Shown here piece after piece: positions 7,843-16,949 of a DNA stretch of 46,730 nucleotides. The notes under the pieces are model-generated. The model was not told where the DNA came from. It ran no database searches and saw only the letters and a program-made list of their open reading frames with translations. The first letter of the stretch is position 1. Each line of letters begins with the position of its first letter. A program made the translations under genes and the position numbers. This DNA is from an uncultured Erysipelotrichaceae bacterium. Its GTDB lineage: Bacteria; Bacillota_I; Bacilli_A; Erysipelotrichales; Coprobacillaceae. The stretch lies in assembly GCA_900538465.1 (NCBI GenBank), contig UPXV01000023.1:1-46730 (forward strand). Direction: 5' to 3'.

Positions 7843-8505
7843 TTATAACCATATTTCACTTGTTTTATGTGACCCTAATTCAAAATGATATTTGAGAATA
7901 CCTAAATCAATTTTAGCATATGATCCATGTGTTGAGATTTCTACATGTTCATCTTTAAGAGCGAAAAAGAATTTTTGTTGATTCATTGCAGTTGGAGCTA
8001 GCATAACAGCCTCTAATCCTTTAAAGAACCATTCTGGTTGTTCATCTATACAAGTATATAATTTTTCTACTGGCATATTTTTATGTGGCTTCCCTTGGTT
8101 TTCTCCATATCCAATCGCAATGACACAAACAAGTTTTTCATTTTCTTTTAAATGATAAGGAACTTTTTTAGCATTATAAGTTGCTGCTACCCAACATGTA
8201 TTGAGTCCTAACTGTTGCGCTTTTAAAACCAATTGTTCACCATAATATCCGATTTTTTCTTCTAGGTTATCACTTTTGATTCCAATCATTGCTATATAGT
8301 TTTGAACATTTTTAAATCTTCCATAATGCACAAAGAAACTTTCAAATGCATGTGGTTCATTTGTCAATAATTGAATATGAAGATCTTGTTGGTGATTGAT
8401 TGTTTCAATAGTATGATTCAATTCATCAACAAGTTTTTTTTCTATTGGTTTCTTTTGAAAACGACGCACTGAATGTCTAGCTTTCATTGCTTCTAATTCA
8501 TCCAT
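7843..8505 (-). CDS. Nitroreductase-family flavoprotein
   Basis: A 220-residue FMN-dependent nitroreductase-fold protein. The opening MKARHSVRRFQKKPIEK is the phosphate-binding N-terminus of the family. AQQLGLNTCWVA and VIAIGYGENQGKPHK follow in the usual order, with APTAMNQQ near the C-terminus. Members reduce nitro compounds, quinones or enones with NAD(P)H; the substrate is unknown. It starts 14 bases after the topB stop with its own GAGGAAAG ribosome site, so the two are probably one transcript. No cell-envelope features are seen. Confidence 0.85.
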   Translation of the reverse strand: MDELEAMKARHSVRRFQKKPIEKKLVDELNHTIETINHQQDLHIQLLTNEPHAFESFFVHYGRFKNVQNYIAMIGIKSDNLEEKIGYYGEQLVLKAQQLGLNTCWVAATYNAKKVPYHLKENEKLVCVIAIGYGENQGKPHKNMPVEKLYTCIDEQPEWFFKGLEAVMLAPTAMNQQKFFFALKDEHVEISTHGSYAKIDLGILKYHFELGSHKTSEIWL

Positions 8506-8519
8506 AACTTTCCTCTTTT

Positions 8520-10697
8520 CTATTTGAGCTGATCTTTTAAATTTAATAAAGCAACAAAAGGTGAATCTTCAACATTCATTTGTATTTCTTGCTTTTGTTT
8601 TTGAAGATATTTCTTCACATCACTTTTTCCTGCAGTTTGTTTTCTTTCTTCACGTTCTTTTTGGAATGCTTTCATTCCAATACGATAACCACATGTTTTA
8701 CAAACAAACATTTGCTTATCCCCTTTTCCTACCAATTCTAGTTTTTTATGGCATTGTGGACAACGGGCATTTGTGATAACAGATAGTGTTTCTCGATAAT
8801 GACATTCACGTGATGAACAAACTAACATCTTTCCTTTTTTTCCGTTCACCTCTAATAATGGTTCTCCACATTCTGGACATTTTTTATGAGTAATATTATC
8901 ATGTTTGAATTGTCCATCATTCTTTTCAATTTCTTGAATAAGAGAAACAGTATATTGTCGGATTTCACGAATAAAGTCTTGAGAGTGTTTCTTTTTTTGA
9001 GCAATCTGTGACAATTGCATTTCCCATTTGGCAGTTAACTGAGGAGAACGCAAGTCTTTGGGAACAAGCGTTAACAATTGCTTTCCTTTTTGAGTCACAT
9101 GAATATCTTGACCACGTTTTTCAATCAAAAAAGTATTAAACAATTTATCAATAATATCAGCACGTGTCGCAACCGTTCCTAACCCACCTGTTTCAATAAG
9201 CTTCTTATTTAACTCCTGATGTGTTGATTCCATAAAACGAACTGGATTTTCCATAGCCGATAATAAACTTGCTTCATTAAAATAAGCAGGTGGCTGGGTT
9301 TGTCCTTGTGTTTTTTTAATTGTCATGACATCTATTATTTCGTTTGGTTTGATGACTGGCAAAGTTTGTAGCTCATCATCATCTTGCATATGTTGATAAA
9401 CTTCTTTCCACCCTCGATTTTTTTCTACTTGACCTCTTGCTATAAACTTCTCTTTTCCCATATGTGCAGTTACAGTTGTTTGTTCATATTCATAAGCTGG
9501 TAATAAGACTGCTAAGAATCTTTTTAATACCAATTCATAAATTTTTAATTCACTATCATTTAATTCACCTAAGTATGCTGGTTGTTCAGTTGGAATAATT
9601 GCATGATGATCACTAACTTTACTATTATTAACAAAATGAGATTTCTTTTGAATGGGCTGAGATAAAATACGTTGGATGATAGCATCATGATTTCCACCTA
9701 GCGATGCTTCTAAACGTTCTTTTAATGTTGGAACAATATCTTCAGTTAAATAGCGTGAATCAGTTCGTGGATAAGTGAGTAACTTATGATACTCATATAA
9801 ACTTTGCATAATGGATAATGTTTCTTTAGCAGAATATCCATACATTTTATTGGCATCTCTTTGTAATTCTGTTAAATCATATAATTGTGGTGAATATGAT
9901 TTTTTGGCTTTCTTTTGCACATCTGTCACTTGAAATTTTTGATTCTCAATGTGTTCAATTATCTGATCGATTTTTGTTTCATCAAAAAGATGAGTTTCAT
10001 TTTTTGAACTATACCAAGTCCAAATCATTTGAGGTGTTGTTACTTGTATGCCATAAAATTGTTGTGGCTGAAAAGAGCGAATCTTTTCTTCTTGCGCAGC
10101 AATCATAGCAAGTGTTGGTGTCTGAACTCTTCCACAAGCCAATTGTGCATTGTATTTGCATGTTAAAGCACGTGTTGCATTGATTCCAACAAGCCAATCT
10201 GCCACACTACGACTATATGCACTATAAAACAAAGGTTCATAATGTGAAGCATCTTTTAAATGTGCAAAACCATCTTTAATGGCTTTATCAGTAACTGAAG
10301 AAATCCATAAACGCTTTAATGGCTTTTTTACACCTGCTTTTTGAATAATCCAACGGGCAACCAATTCTCCTTCTCTTCCTGCATCAGTAGCAATAACAAT
10401 ATGAGAAACATCTTTTCTTAACATCTGTGTTTTCACTACTTGATATTGTTTATTTGTTTTTGCAATAACAACCAAATCCATTCGTTTTGGCATAATTGGT
10501 AAATCTTCTAAATGCCAATTCTTATACTTTTGATCATATTTTTCAGGATCTGCCAATGTCACAAGATGTCCAAGTGCCCATGTCACAATATATTGATTGC
10601 CTTCCAATGCTCCATTGATTTTCTTATGACAATTCAAAACTCTGGCAATATCTCTTCCTACTGATGGTTTTTCCGCTAAAACTAATGTTTTTGACAT
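8520..10697 (-). CDS. topB: DNA topoisomerase III
   Basis: A 725-residue type IA topoisomerase, which cuts one DNA strand and passes another to resolve replication and recombination intermediates. The TOPRIM domain supplies Glu9 (LAEKPSVGRDI) and the metal-binding DAGREGE at 105-111. The active-site tyrosine is Tyr309 in LLTYPRTDSRYL. Two C-terminal zinc ribbons (CPECGEP with a later Cys pair, and CPQCHKK with CKTCGYR) follow. The TopB-specific WALGHLVTLADPEKY distinguishes it from TopA. Ribosome site AAAGGTGA precedes ATG 10697. It is likely co-transcribed with the nitroreductase gene. Confidence 0.95.
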   Translation of the reverse strand: MSKTLVLAEKPSVGRDIARVLNCHKKINGALEGNQYIVTWALGHLVTLADPEKYDQKYKNWHLEDLPIMPKRMDLVVIAKTNKQYQVVKTQMLRKDVSHIVIATDAGREGELVARWIIQKAGVKKPLKRLWISSVTDKAIKDGFAHLKDASHYEPLFYSAYSRSVADWLVGINATRALTCKYNAQLACGRVQTPTLAMIAAQEEKIRSFQPQQFYGIQVTTPQMIWTWYSSKNETHLFDETKIDQIIEHIENQKFQVTDVQKKAKKSYSPQLYDLTELQRDANKMYGYSAKETLSIMQSLYEYHKLLTYPRTDSRYLTEDIVPTLKERLEASLGGNHDAIIQRILSQPIQKKSHFVNNSKVSDHHAIIPTEQPAYLGELNDSELKIYELVLKRFLAVLLPAYEYEQTTVTAHMGKEKFIARGQVEKNRGWKEVYQHMQDDDELQTLPVIKPNEIIDVMTIKKTQGQTQPPAYFNEASLLSAMENPVRFMESTHQELNKKLIETGGLGTVATRADIIDKLFNTFLIEKRGQDIHVTQKGKQLLTLVPKDLRSPQLTAKWEMQLSQIAQKKKHSQDFIREIRQYTVSLIQEIEKNDGQFKHDNITHKKCPECGEPLLEVNGKKGKMLVCSSRECHYRETLSVITNARCPQCHKKLELVGKGDKQMFVCKTCGYRIGMKAFQKEREERKQTAGKSDVKKYLQKQKQEIQMNVEDSPFVALLNLKDQLK

Positions 10698-10728
10698 ATC
10701 ATCTCACCTTTATCTTTCTATATAAAGA

Positions 10729-10757
10729 AGTCTATCATAGCTACGACACTTTGACAA
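10729..10757 (-). promoter_or_regulatory. Promoter of topB
   Basis: On the minus strand, TTGTCA (10757-10752), 17 bases, then TAGACT (10734-10729), with a TG one base ahead of the -10 box (extended -10). Confidence 0.7.
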
Positions 10758-10760
10758 TAA

Positions 10761-10783
10761 AGAAAAAAGGTCTTTTGACCTTA
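10761..10783 (-). terminator. Terminator of the ABC exporter operon
   Basis: AAGGTC/GACCTT stem (10767-10782) with a TTTT loop and a T-run on the minus strand. It overlaps the stop codon of the 617-residue subunit. Confidence 0.8.
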
Positions 10784-12634
10784 ATCCATTTCAATCATAC
10801 CCGTATATAATTGATAATATTTACCTTGTTCTTTCATTAAAGAAACATGATCTCCACGTTCTATAATACGTCCTTGTTGTAAAACCATAATACAATCACT
10901 ATTTTTAATCGTTGATAAACGATGCGCAATAACAAGCGTAGTTCTTCCTTCCATCAACTTATCCATCCCATCTTGAACTAATTTTTCAGTATGTGAATCT
11001 ATGGAAGAAGTTGCTTCATCTAAAATCAAAGCAGGTGGAGAAGCAACTGCTGCTCTAGCAATCGCCAATAACTGTCGTTGTCCTTGTGAAAGATTACTTC
11101 CATCACCATTAAGCATAGTTTGATAACCATCAGGCAGATGTTTAATGAATGTATCAGCATTAGCCAATTGCGCAGCTTCCTTGCATTCTTCATCGCTTGC
11201 CTCTAAACGCCCATAACGAATATTATCCATAACTGTTCCAGTAAATAAATGTGTATCTTGTAAAACAACACCCAACGATCTTCTCAAATCATCTTTCTTA
11301 ATCAATTTGATATCAATCCCATCATAAGTAATAGAACCATTTTGAATATCATAGAAACGATTAATCAAATTGGTAATTGTTGTTTTTCCAGCTCCTGTTG
11401 CCCCAACAAAAGCAATCTTTTCACCAGGATTAGCAAAAACTGTAACATCATGCAAAACCATATGATCGCTAAAATATCCAAAATCAACATTTTCTAAACG
11501 TATATCACCTTTCATTTCTACCAATTCAATTTTCCCATCACTTCGTGGATGACGCCAAGCCCAATGACCTGTTCGTTTATTGGTTTCTTTCATATGACCA
11601 TTGACATATTCAACACGACATAAAGTAACAATACCTTGATCATCTTCACTTTCTTGATCTAATAAATCAAAAATACGTTTTGCTCCTGCCTGAGCCATCG
11701 CCACACTGTTAATTTGTTGAGAAATCTGACCAATAGGTTGATTAAAATTCTTATTTAATGTCAAGAAAGAAACCAAGGTTCCTATTGTTATTCCACCATA
11801 ACCATTTAATGCCAAAACAGCACCAACAATGGCACAAATAATATAAGACATATTCCCAATTTGAACTGTTACAGGCATTAAAATATTAGCAAACTTATGT
11901 GCTTGATAAGCACTCTCTTTTAAATCATTATTGATCTCTCTAAATCCTTGAATTGCTTTTTCTTCATAATTGAAGACTTTAACAACCTTTTGACCAGAAA
12001 TCATTTCTTCAATAAAACCATTCACTTTTCCAATATCATTTTGCTGTTCAACAAAATACTTTCCTGATAAACTTCCTAATCGTCGTGAGAAAACCATCAT
12101 AATACATAACATAATCATACTCACAAATGTCAATGTAAGACTTAATGTCAACATAGATATAAAAACAGTCACAATAGTAATAACACTTGAAACCAATTGA
12201 GGAATAGATTGACTAATTAATTGTCTTAAAGTATCGATATCATTGGTATAAACAGACATAATATCACCATGTGATGTTCTATCAAAATAACGAATAGGTA
12301 ATGATTCCATATGTGCAAATAATTGAATTCTTAAATCTCTTAAAAAACCTTGTGTAACACTAACCATAATACGATTAAATGAATAAGCACAAATCACACC
12401 AACCAAAAAGAATGAAGCTACACATATTAACGCAATAAATAATCCACTAAAATCAGGATGAGACATCCCCATCATTGGTGTAATATAATCATCAATCAAT
12501 ATCTGCATAAATAATGTCCCTTGAACAGTCGCAAAGGCATTTACAATAATGCACAACAAGACAATAATCAAATGAATTTTATATTTTTGAAAAAGCAGTT
12601 TCAATAATCTTTTCATCACATTTTCTTTATTCAT
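10781..12634 (-). CDS. Heterodimeric ABC exporter subunit, catalytically complete half
   Basis: A 617-residue half-transporter with six predicted membrane helices (residues ~1-320) and a nucleotide-binding domain. Walker A is GATGAGKTT, the signature is LSQGQRQLL and Walker B is ALILDEATSSID with the catalytic Glu. A ~45-residue linker insert (TGHWAWRHP region) between the domains is usual for this subfamily. With the upstream gene it forms a TM287/288-like or YfiBC-like heterodimer, the type often exporting drugs or lipids; the substrate here is unknown. Its ATG shares one base with the upstream stop (TAATG), giving tight coupling. Confidence 0.9.
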   Translation of the reverse strand: MNKENVMKRLLKLLFQKYKIHLIIVLLCIIVNAFATVQGTLFMQILIDDYITPMMGMSHPDFSGLFIALICVASFFLVGVICAYSFNRIMVSVTQGFLRDLRIQLFAHMESLPIRYFDRTSHGDIMSVYTNDIDTLRQLISQSIPQLVSSVITIVTVFISMLTLSLTLTFVSMIMLCIMMVFSRRLGSLSGKYFVEQQNDIGKVNGFIEEMISGQKVVKVFNYEEKAIQGFREINNDLKESAYQAHKFANILMPVTVQIGNMSYIICAIVGAVLALNGYGGITIGTLVSFLTLNKNFNQPIGQISQQINSVAMAQAGAKRIFDLLDQESEDDQGIVTLCRVEYVNGHMKETNKRTGHWAWRHPRSDGKIELVEMKGDIRLENVDFGYFSDHMVLHDVTVFANPGEKIAFVGATGAGKTTITNLINRFYDIQNGSITYDGIDIKLIKKDDLRRSLGVVLQDTHLFTGTVMDNIRYGRLEASDEECKEAAQLANADTFIKHLPDGYQTMLNGDGSNLSQGQRQLLAIARAAVASPPALILDEATSSIDSHTEKLVQDGMDKLMEGRTTLVIAHRLSTIKNSDCIMVLQQGRIIERGDHVSLMKEQGKYYQLYTGMIEMD

Positions 12635-14364
12635 TATGCTTCCTCCTTCCCTTTCATTTGTGTTTCATAGATAGTTTGATAAATAGCATTAGTCTTCAGT
12701 AATTCTTCATGACTTGCAAATCCATCAACAACACCATCATTCAAAACCAAAATACGATCAGTTCCTTGAACACTTGAAATACGTTGAGAAATAATAATCT
12801 TTGTTGTATCAGGAATACGTTCTTCAAAAGAACGTTGAATACTCGCATCAGTGGCAGTATCAACAGCACTGGTCGAATCATCTAAGATCAATATCTTTGG
12901 TTTTTTAAGCAAAGCTCTCGCAATACATAAACGTTGTTTTTGCCCACCAGAAACATTGCTTCCTCCTTGTTCAATGTAAGTTTCATAACCATCTTCAAAC
13001 TGTTCAACAAATTCATCAGCACAAGCCAAACGGCAAGCCTCTTGACATTCTTGTAATGTTGCATGTTCATTGCCCCATCTTAAATTCTGTAAGATCGTTC
13101 CACTAAACAAAACATTCTTTTGTAATACTACTGCCACTTCGTCTCTTAAAACCTCTAAATCATAATTTCGAACATCTTCATTTCCAACCTTGACACAACC
13201 CTCATCAACATCATAAAGACGACTAATCAGATTAACCAAAGTACTTTTTGCACTTCCTGTTCCACCAATAATACCAATTGTTTCACCACTTTCAATATGC
13301 AGGTTAACATCTTTTAAAACTGGTTCCCCACTTCCATGCTTGTATGAAAAAGAAACATGTTGAAAATCAATACTTCCATCTTTAACAACTTTTAAAGCTT
13401 CATCTGGAGAAACTAAATCTGATTTTTCATTGATCACTTCACTAATACGTCTTGCTGATGCGAGTGACATAGTAATCATGACAAATGCCATTGATAACAT
13501 CATTAAAGACATCATAATATTCATTGTATAACTAAATAAACTGGTTAATTCTCCAGTTGTCAAACTTCCAGCAACAACACTTTTTGCCCCTAACCATGAT
13601 AACAAAAGAATACAACTATAAACAGAAAGCATCATTGCAGGATTATTAAATGCCAAGACACTTTCAGCTTTCACAAACAATTTATAAATATTCTGTGCAG
13701 CTTTTTGAAATTTTTCATTTTCATGTTTCTCTCTTACAAAAGATTTAACAACACGAATACCTACAACATTTTCTTGAACACTCTCATTTAAATCATCATA
13801 TTTTGGAAAAACTTCATTAAAATATTTCATTGCTAAACGCATAATCAATCCCAAAACACAAACAAGAAAAACAATCGCAACAACAAAAATCATGCTTAAA
13901 CTTTTATTAATCATTAATGCCATTGACAAAGCACACACCAACGTTAAAGGTGCACGAATACACATACGAATTACCATTTGATAAGCAATTTGCACATTTG
14001 TAACATCTGTTGTTAAACGTGTTACAAGTCCAGCCGTATTATATTTATCAATATTTGAAAAGGAAAATGTTTGGATATGTGTATACATAGCATCTCTTAA
14101 ATTTGCAGCAAAACCTGTGGAAGCTCTCGCTGCAAACTTTCCAGCTAAAAATCCAAATGATAAAGTTCCTATCGCAATCACAAACATAATCATTCCATAG
14201 AAAAGCACTTCGTCCATGTTTTGACCTTCTATCCCTTTATCAATGAGACCCGCCATCAACAGAGGTATAATAATTTCCATGATAACTTCAATTCCTGCCA
14301 ACAACATTGTCAAAAGTGAATCTTTTTTATATTGTTTAATTTGTTTCATTAAAGTTTTAATCAT
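12634..14364 (-). CDS. Heterodimeric ABC exporter subunit with degenerate catalytic site
   Basis: A 576-residue half-transporter, membrane domain first, then the nucleotide-binding domain. Walker A is GGTGSAKST (Ala replaces the usual Gly before Lys), the signature is VSGGQKQR and Walker B ends LDDSTSAVD. Asp replaces the catalytic Glu, the known asymmetry of heterodimeric exporters such as TM287/288. The partner carries the intact site. It is the first gene of the operon. A MarR gene lies directly upstream, and a matching palindromic operator lies 42 bases before its start, so drug- or metabolite-inducible export is a reasonable inference. Confidence 0.9.
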   Translation of the reverse strand: MIKTLMKQIKQYKKDSLLTMLLAGIEVIMEIIIPLLMAGLIDKGIEGQNMDEVLFYGMIMFVIAIGTLSFGFLAGKFAARASTGFAANLRDAMYTHIQTFSFSNIDKYNTAGLVTRLTTDVTNVQIAYQMVIRMCIRAPLTLVCALSMALMINKSLSMIFVVAIVFLVCVLGLIMRLAMKYFNEVFPKYDDLNESVQENVVGIRVVKSFVREKHENEKFQKAAQNIYKLFVKAESVLAFNNPAMMLSVYSCILLLSWLGAKSVVAGSLTTGELTSLFSYTMNIMMSLMMLSMAFVMITMSLASARRISEVINEKSDLVSPDEALKVVKDGSIDFQHVSFSYKHGSGEPVLKDVNLHIESGETIGIIGGTGSAKSTLVNLISRLYDVDEGCVKVGNEDVRNYDLEVLRDEVAVVLQKNVLFSGTILQNLRWGNEHATLQECQEACRLACADEFVEQFEDGYETYIEQGGSNVSGGQKQRLCIARALLKKPKILILDDSTSAVDTATDASIQRSFEERIPDTTKIIISQRISSVQGTDRILVLNDGVVDGFASHEELLKTNAIYQTIYETQMKGKEEA

Positions 14365-14405
14365 ATTTTCACCCTTTCTTTTCTATTCAGTACGTAACCA
14401 AACAA

Positions 14406-14417
14406 TTCGTATACGAA
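14406..14417. promoter_or_regulatory. Palindromic operator before the ABC exporter genes
   Basis: Perfect 12-bp palindrome TTCGTATACGAA in the 86-base gap between marR and the ABC genes. Eleven of the 12 bases match the site at the marR promoter, so the same MarR protein very likely binds both. Confidence 0.65.
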
Positions 14418-14429
14418 CTATATATGTGA

Positions 14430-14453
14430 AGAAAAATCAGGTTTCCCTGATTA
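14430..14453 (-). terminator. Terminator after marR
   Basis: AATCAGG (14435-14441), loop TTTC, CCTGATT (14446-14452), followed by TTTTTC on the minus strand. It separates marR from the exporter genes, which then need their own promoter. Confidence 0.75.
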
Positions 14454-14894
14454 TAGACCTTTCTTTATATTGTCGATTAATTGATCAGATATACGAATAA
14501 ATGTCTCTATATCTTCATCAGATAATCCTTCTACCAACCGATTATGAATCTGTTCCATATGATAGGACATCTTTTTATTAAATTCACGACTAGAGTCTGT
14601 TAAAACAATTTTTTTTAATCGCGCATCATGTGCAACAGGAATTCTTTTAATCATTCCTTTTTTACACATTAATTTCAACATTTCAGAAGTTGTTGAGCGA
14701 TTGATTGAAAATTCAGCTTCGATATCTTTTTGAAAAGTATCTAAACCCAATTCCTCACGATCTTCTAAAAAACCAATAATCCATGTATGCATTAAAGTTG
14801 CACGATCTGGTTTATGTCCAAATGTTTTATCCATCGTTCTTTTCATTAAATTATTTAACATTTTAATACGGTGTCCTACTGGATCACGATACAT
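14451..14894 (-). CDS. MarR-family transcriptional regulator
   Basis: A 147-residue winged-helix protein of MarR size. The recognition region is DIEAEFSINRSTTSEMLKLMCKKGMIKR, followed by a wing (HDARLKKIVLTDSSRE) and a C-terminal dimerisation helix. The frame opens 12 codons earlier, but ATG 14894 has AGAGGTGAT before it and lies downstream of a strong promoter whose start point falls inside an operator-like palindrome. It most likely represses itself and the ABC exporter operon behind it and responds to a small ligand; the ligand is unknown. Confidence 0.9.
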   Translation of the reverse strand: MYRDPVGHRIKMLNNLMKRTMDKTFGHKPDRATLMHTWIIGFLEDREELGLDTFQKDIEAEFSINRSTTSEMLKLMCKKGMIKRIPVAHDARLKKIVLTDSSREFNKKMSYHMEQIHNRLVEGLSDEDIETFIRISDQLIDNIKKGL

Positions 14895-14910
14895 TTTATC
14901 ACCTCTATTG

Positions 14911-14954
14911 TTCGGATACGAACATATCATAACATGATTTTTTTAAAATGTAAA
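14911..14954 (-). promoter_or_regulatory. marR promoter with operator at the transcription start
   Basis: On the minus strand, TTTACA (14954-14949), 17 bases, TATGAT (14931-14926) with an extended -10 TG. The near-palindrome 14911-14922 (TTCGGATACGAA on the plus strand) covers the predicted start of transcription. This is ideal placement for autorepression. Confidence 0.75.
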
Positions 14955-15022
14955 GACATTTCACAAGCCCTTTTCATTGTAGGCACTGACTTTAATATAA
15001 CACACAAAAAAGACATTGCCAC

Positions 15023-16192
15023 TTACACACAGGCTTCATCTACACATCCGCCATCTACAATTTTTAAAGATAATTCTCTCAATGCTTCTTGATTTTCTTT
15101 TTTCATTGCACCTTTGATTGTGATAGATCCTAAATCATCCATATTTTTCATTGTTGAAACAATCTCTTTCATTGCTTTTGAAGCACAAGGTGCCCATGTT
15201 CCATTTTCAATAAAAGCCACTAGTCTGTTTTGAAAATTCTTACTCTTTAAATGATGCAAGAATTCTTCCATGGGACAAAACATACCTCCATCATAACTTG
15301 ATGCTGCTAAAACCAAACGATCATATTGAAAAGCATCTGCCACTGCATAAGAAACATCTTCACGACACAAATCGCAAATAATAACATTCTCACCATGTTT
15401 TTCCAACTCTTCTTTTAAAAATTGAACAGCTTCCATTGTATGACCATGAATAGATGCACAAGCAATCAGAACTCCCGATTCTTCTGGTTCATAAGAACTC
15501 CATAATTGATAATATCTTATGTATTGTAACAAATCATCCTTTAAAACAGGACCATGTAATGGACAAATCATTTGAACATCGAATGCTTTGATTTTTTTCA
15601 AAACATTTTGTACTTGCATTCCATATTTCCCAACTATATTCGTATAATAACGTCTAGCCTCATTGACCCAAGGATGTTTATCATCTTGAAAAGTTCCAAA
15701 TGCATCTGCACTAAAAAGCAGCTTTTCTTCTTGGACATAAGTCATCATAACTTCAGGCCAATGAACCATTGGTGCCATTATAAATGTTAAAGTGTGATGT
15801 CCTAATTCTAATGTTTCTCCTTCTTTAACTTGAATACGTTTGATTTGAGAATTTACATCAAAATATTCATCTATCATCTGAAACGTTTTGATATTCCCTA
15901 CTAATTGAATATCAGGATATTTCTCACATATTTCTTGAATACACGCTCCATGATCTGGTTCCATATGAGAAACAACCAAATAATCTGGGCTTTGACCATG
16001 TAATGTTTCTTCAACTTCTTTTAACCATATTTCTTTTTTACGACGATCTACAGTATCCATAATCGCAATCTTATCATCTTTGATAATATATGAATTATAT
16101 GTAACACCCTGTTTTAAAGGATATTGTCCTTCAAATAAATCTAATTCCTCATCTTTTGCTACAATTTCATAAATAGAATCTGTTAATTTCAT
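15023..16192 (-). CDS. FprA-type flavodiiron protein (O2/NO reductase)
   Basis: A 389-residue A-type flavoprotein. The metallo-beta-lactamase-like domain has the diiron ligands HMEPDH at residues 76-81, then APMVHWPE, FSADAFGTF and CPLHGPVL. The C-terminal flavodoxin domain begins near residue 245 (VLIACASIHGHTMEAV). No rubredoxin domain is attached. Family members reduce oxygen to water or NO to N2O and protect anaerobes. ATG 16192 follows GAGGTGA; the GTG three codons before it overlaps that site. A separate promoter (16211-16239) precedes it. The adjacent operon carries a YgbA-like gene linked to NO responses in E. coli. Confidence 0.93.
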   Translation of the reverse strand: MKLTDSIYEIVAKDEELDLFEGQYPLKQGVTYNSYIIKDDKIAIMDTVDRRKKEIWLKEVEETLHGQSPDYLVVSHMEPDHGACIQEICEKYPDIQLVGNIKTFQMIDEYFDVNSQIKRIQVKEGETLELGHHTLTFIMAPMVHWPEVMMTYVQEEKLLFSADAFGTFQDDKHPWVNEARRYYTNIVGKYGMQVQNVLKKIKAFDVQMICPLHGPVLKDDLLQYIRYYQLWSSYEPEESGVLIACASIHGHTMEAVQFLKEELEKHGENVIICDLCREDVSYAVADAFQYDRLVLAASSYDGGMFCPMEEFLHHLKSKNFQNRLVAFIENGTWAPCASKAMKEIVSTMKNMDDLGSITIKGAMKKENQEALRELSLKIVDGGCVDEACV

Positions 16193-16210
16193 TTCTTTCA
16201 CCTCGCATCT

Positions 16211-16240
16211 ATTTTACTCTTAACAAATTTGATTATCAAA
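16211..16240 (-). promoter_or_regulatory. Flavodiiron gene promoter overlapped by a palindrome
   Basis: On the minus strand, TTGATA (16239-16234), 17 bases, then TAAAAT (16216-16211). A 13-base palindrome TTTGATTATCAAA (16228-16240) covers the -35 box and is a candidate repressor site. Its half-sites resemble FNR half-sites, but the FNR 4-base spacer is absent. Confidence 0.6.
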
Positions 16241-16254
16241 AAGTATGCACTTAT

Positions 16255-16287
16255 TTTTTAAAAACCTCAAATTAAATTCGAGGTTTA
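16255..16287 (-). terminator. Terminator of the CydDC-like operon
   Basis: AAACCTC-A-AAT (16262-16272) pairs with ATT-C-GAGGTTT (16276-16286) around a 3-base loop. A T-rich stretch follows on the minus strand, and the hairpin overlaps the DUF454 stop codon. Confidence 0.75.
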
Positions 16288-16649
16288 GGATTTTGAATCG
16301 TCTCAATTTTAAAAAGGAAATAATAATACTTAAAAACATATAAACTGATAATCAATAAACGAACAAAAAAGTGATTAGATAAAAACAATGGAAAGGCTAG
16401 CATAAAACTAGCAAAAGAAAGAATAGAAATCTTTGTTTTTAATGTCATAGCACGTTTTTGAACAAATGAATCTAAATGTTTTTGATAAAGTTTTGTTGAT
16501 AAAAACCACTCATGAATACGTTTTGAACTTTTTCCAAAACATACCATTGCAAGTAATAAAAAGGGAGTTGTTGGAAGTATCGGTAAAATAACACCAATCG
16601 TTCCTAATAAAAAACTTATCAATCCAATCATTAAATAAATATATTTCAT
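16272..16649 (-). CDS. DUF454 (YbaN-like) inner membrane protein
   Basis: A 125-residue membrane protein with about three to four hydrophobic segments. It has the DUF454 signature LGTIGVILPILPTTPFLLLAMVCFGKSSKRIHEWFL (residues ~16-50), a family typified by E. coli YbaN. Function is unknown; in several bacteria it is found near haem or redox genes. It is the last gene of a four-gene operon, 12 bases after the YgbA-like gene, with AAGGAGA overlapping that gene's stop. Confidence 0.88.
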   Translation of the reverse strand: MKYIYLMIGLISFLLGTIGVILPILPTTPFLLLAMVCFGKSSKRIHEWFLSTKLYQKHLDSFVQKRAMTLKTKISILSFASFMLAFPLFLSNHFFVRLLIISLYVFKYYYFLFKIETIQNPKPRI

Positions 16650-16661
16650 CTTTGTCTCCTT

Positions 16662-16949
16662 TTATTTATAAAAAGCATGTTGAATTGTTAAAATAGGATG
16701 ATAAAAAAGCATTCTCATTCCACTATAACGCATGACTCTTTTGATTTTTTCTTGCATTTTCTTTTCATAACAATGAATGGGGCATCGACTACAAAATGTT
16801 TTTTCTTTCATCATTGGACATTTCTCAATACGCTTTGTTGCATAATCAACCAATTCTTTTTCATCAATATCGTGATGATGACGACAATAAAGTTGAATCA
16901 TGAAAGTCACAATTTCAATTTCTTTTTTTCTTTTCTTCTCTAAATTCAT
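16662..16949 (-). CDS. YgbA-like protein (nitrous oxide-stimulated promoter family)
   Basis: A 95-residue soluble protein with five cysteines: Cys22, Cys44, Cys53, Cys56 and Cys60. The block YATKRIEKCPMMKEK, then CSRCPIHCY, then IKRVMRYSGMRML closely follows the E. coli YgbA family (Pfam nitrous oxide-stimulated promoter), whose gene is induced by NO through NsrR. The cysteines suggest a metal or Fe-S site; this is inference. Its ATG overlaps the CydC-like stop (TAATG). Sitting between a CydDC-type exporter, DUF454 and a flavodiiron protein, it supports a nitrosative or redox stress role. Confidence 0.85.
   Translation of the reverse strand: MNLEKKRKKEIEIVTFMIQLYCRHHHDIDEKELVDYATKRIEKCPMMKEKTFCSRCPIHCYEKKMQEKIKRVMRYSGMRMLFYHPILTIQHAFYK

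Noticed and set aside
12634..14364. LDDSTS in the exporter subunit as a sign of decay
   Set aside because: Asp in place of the catalytic Glu in one subunit is normal for heterodimeric ABC exporters, and the partner subunit is intact.
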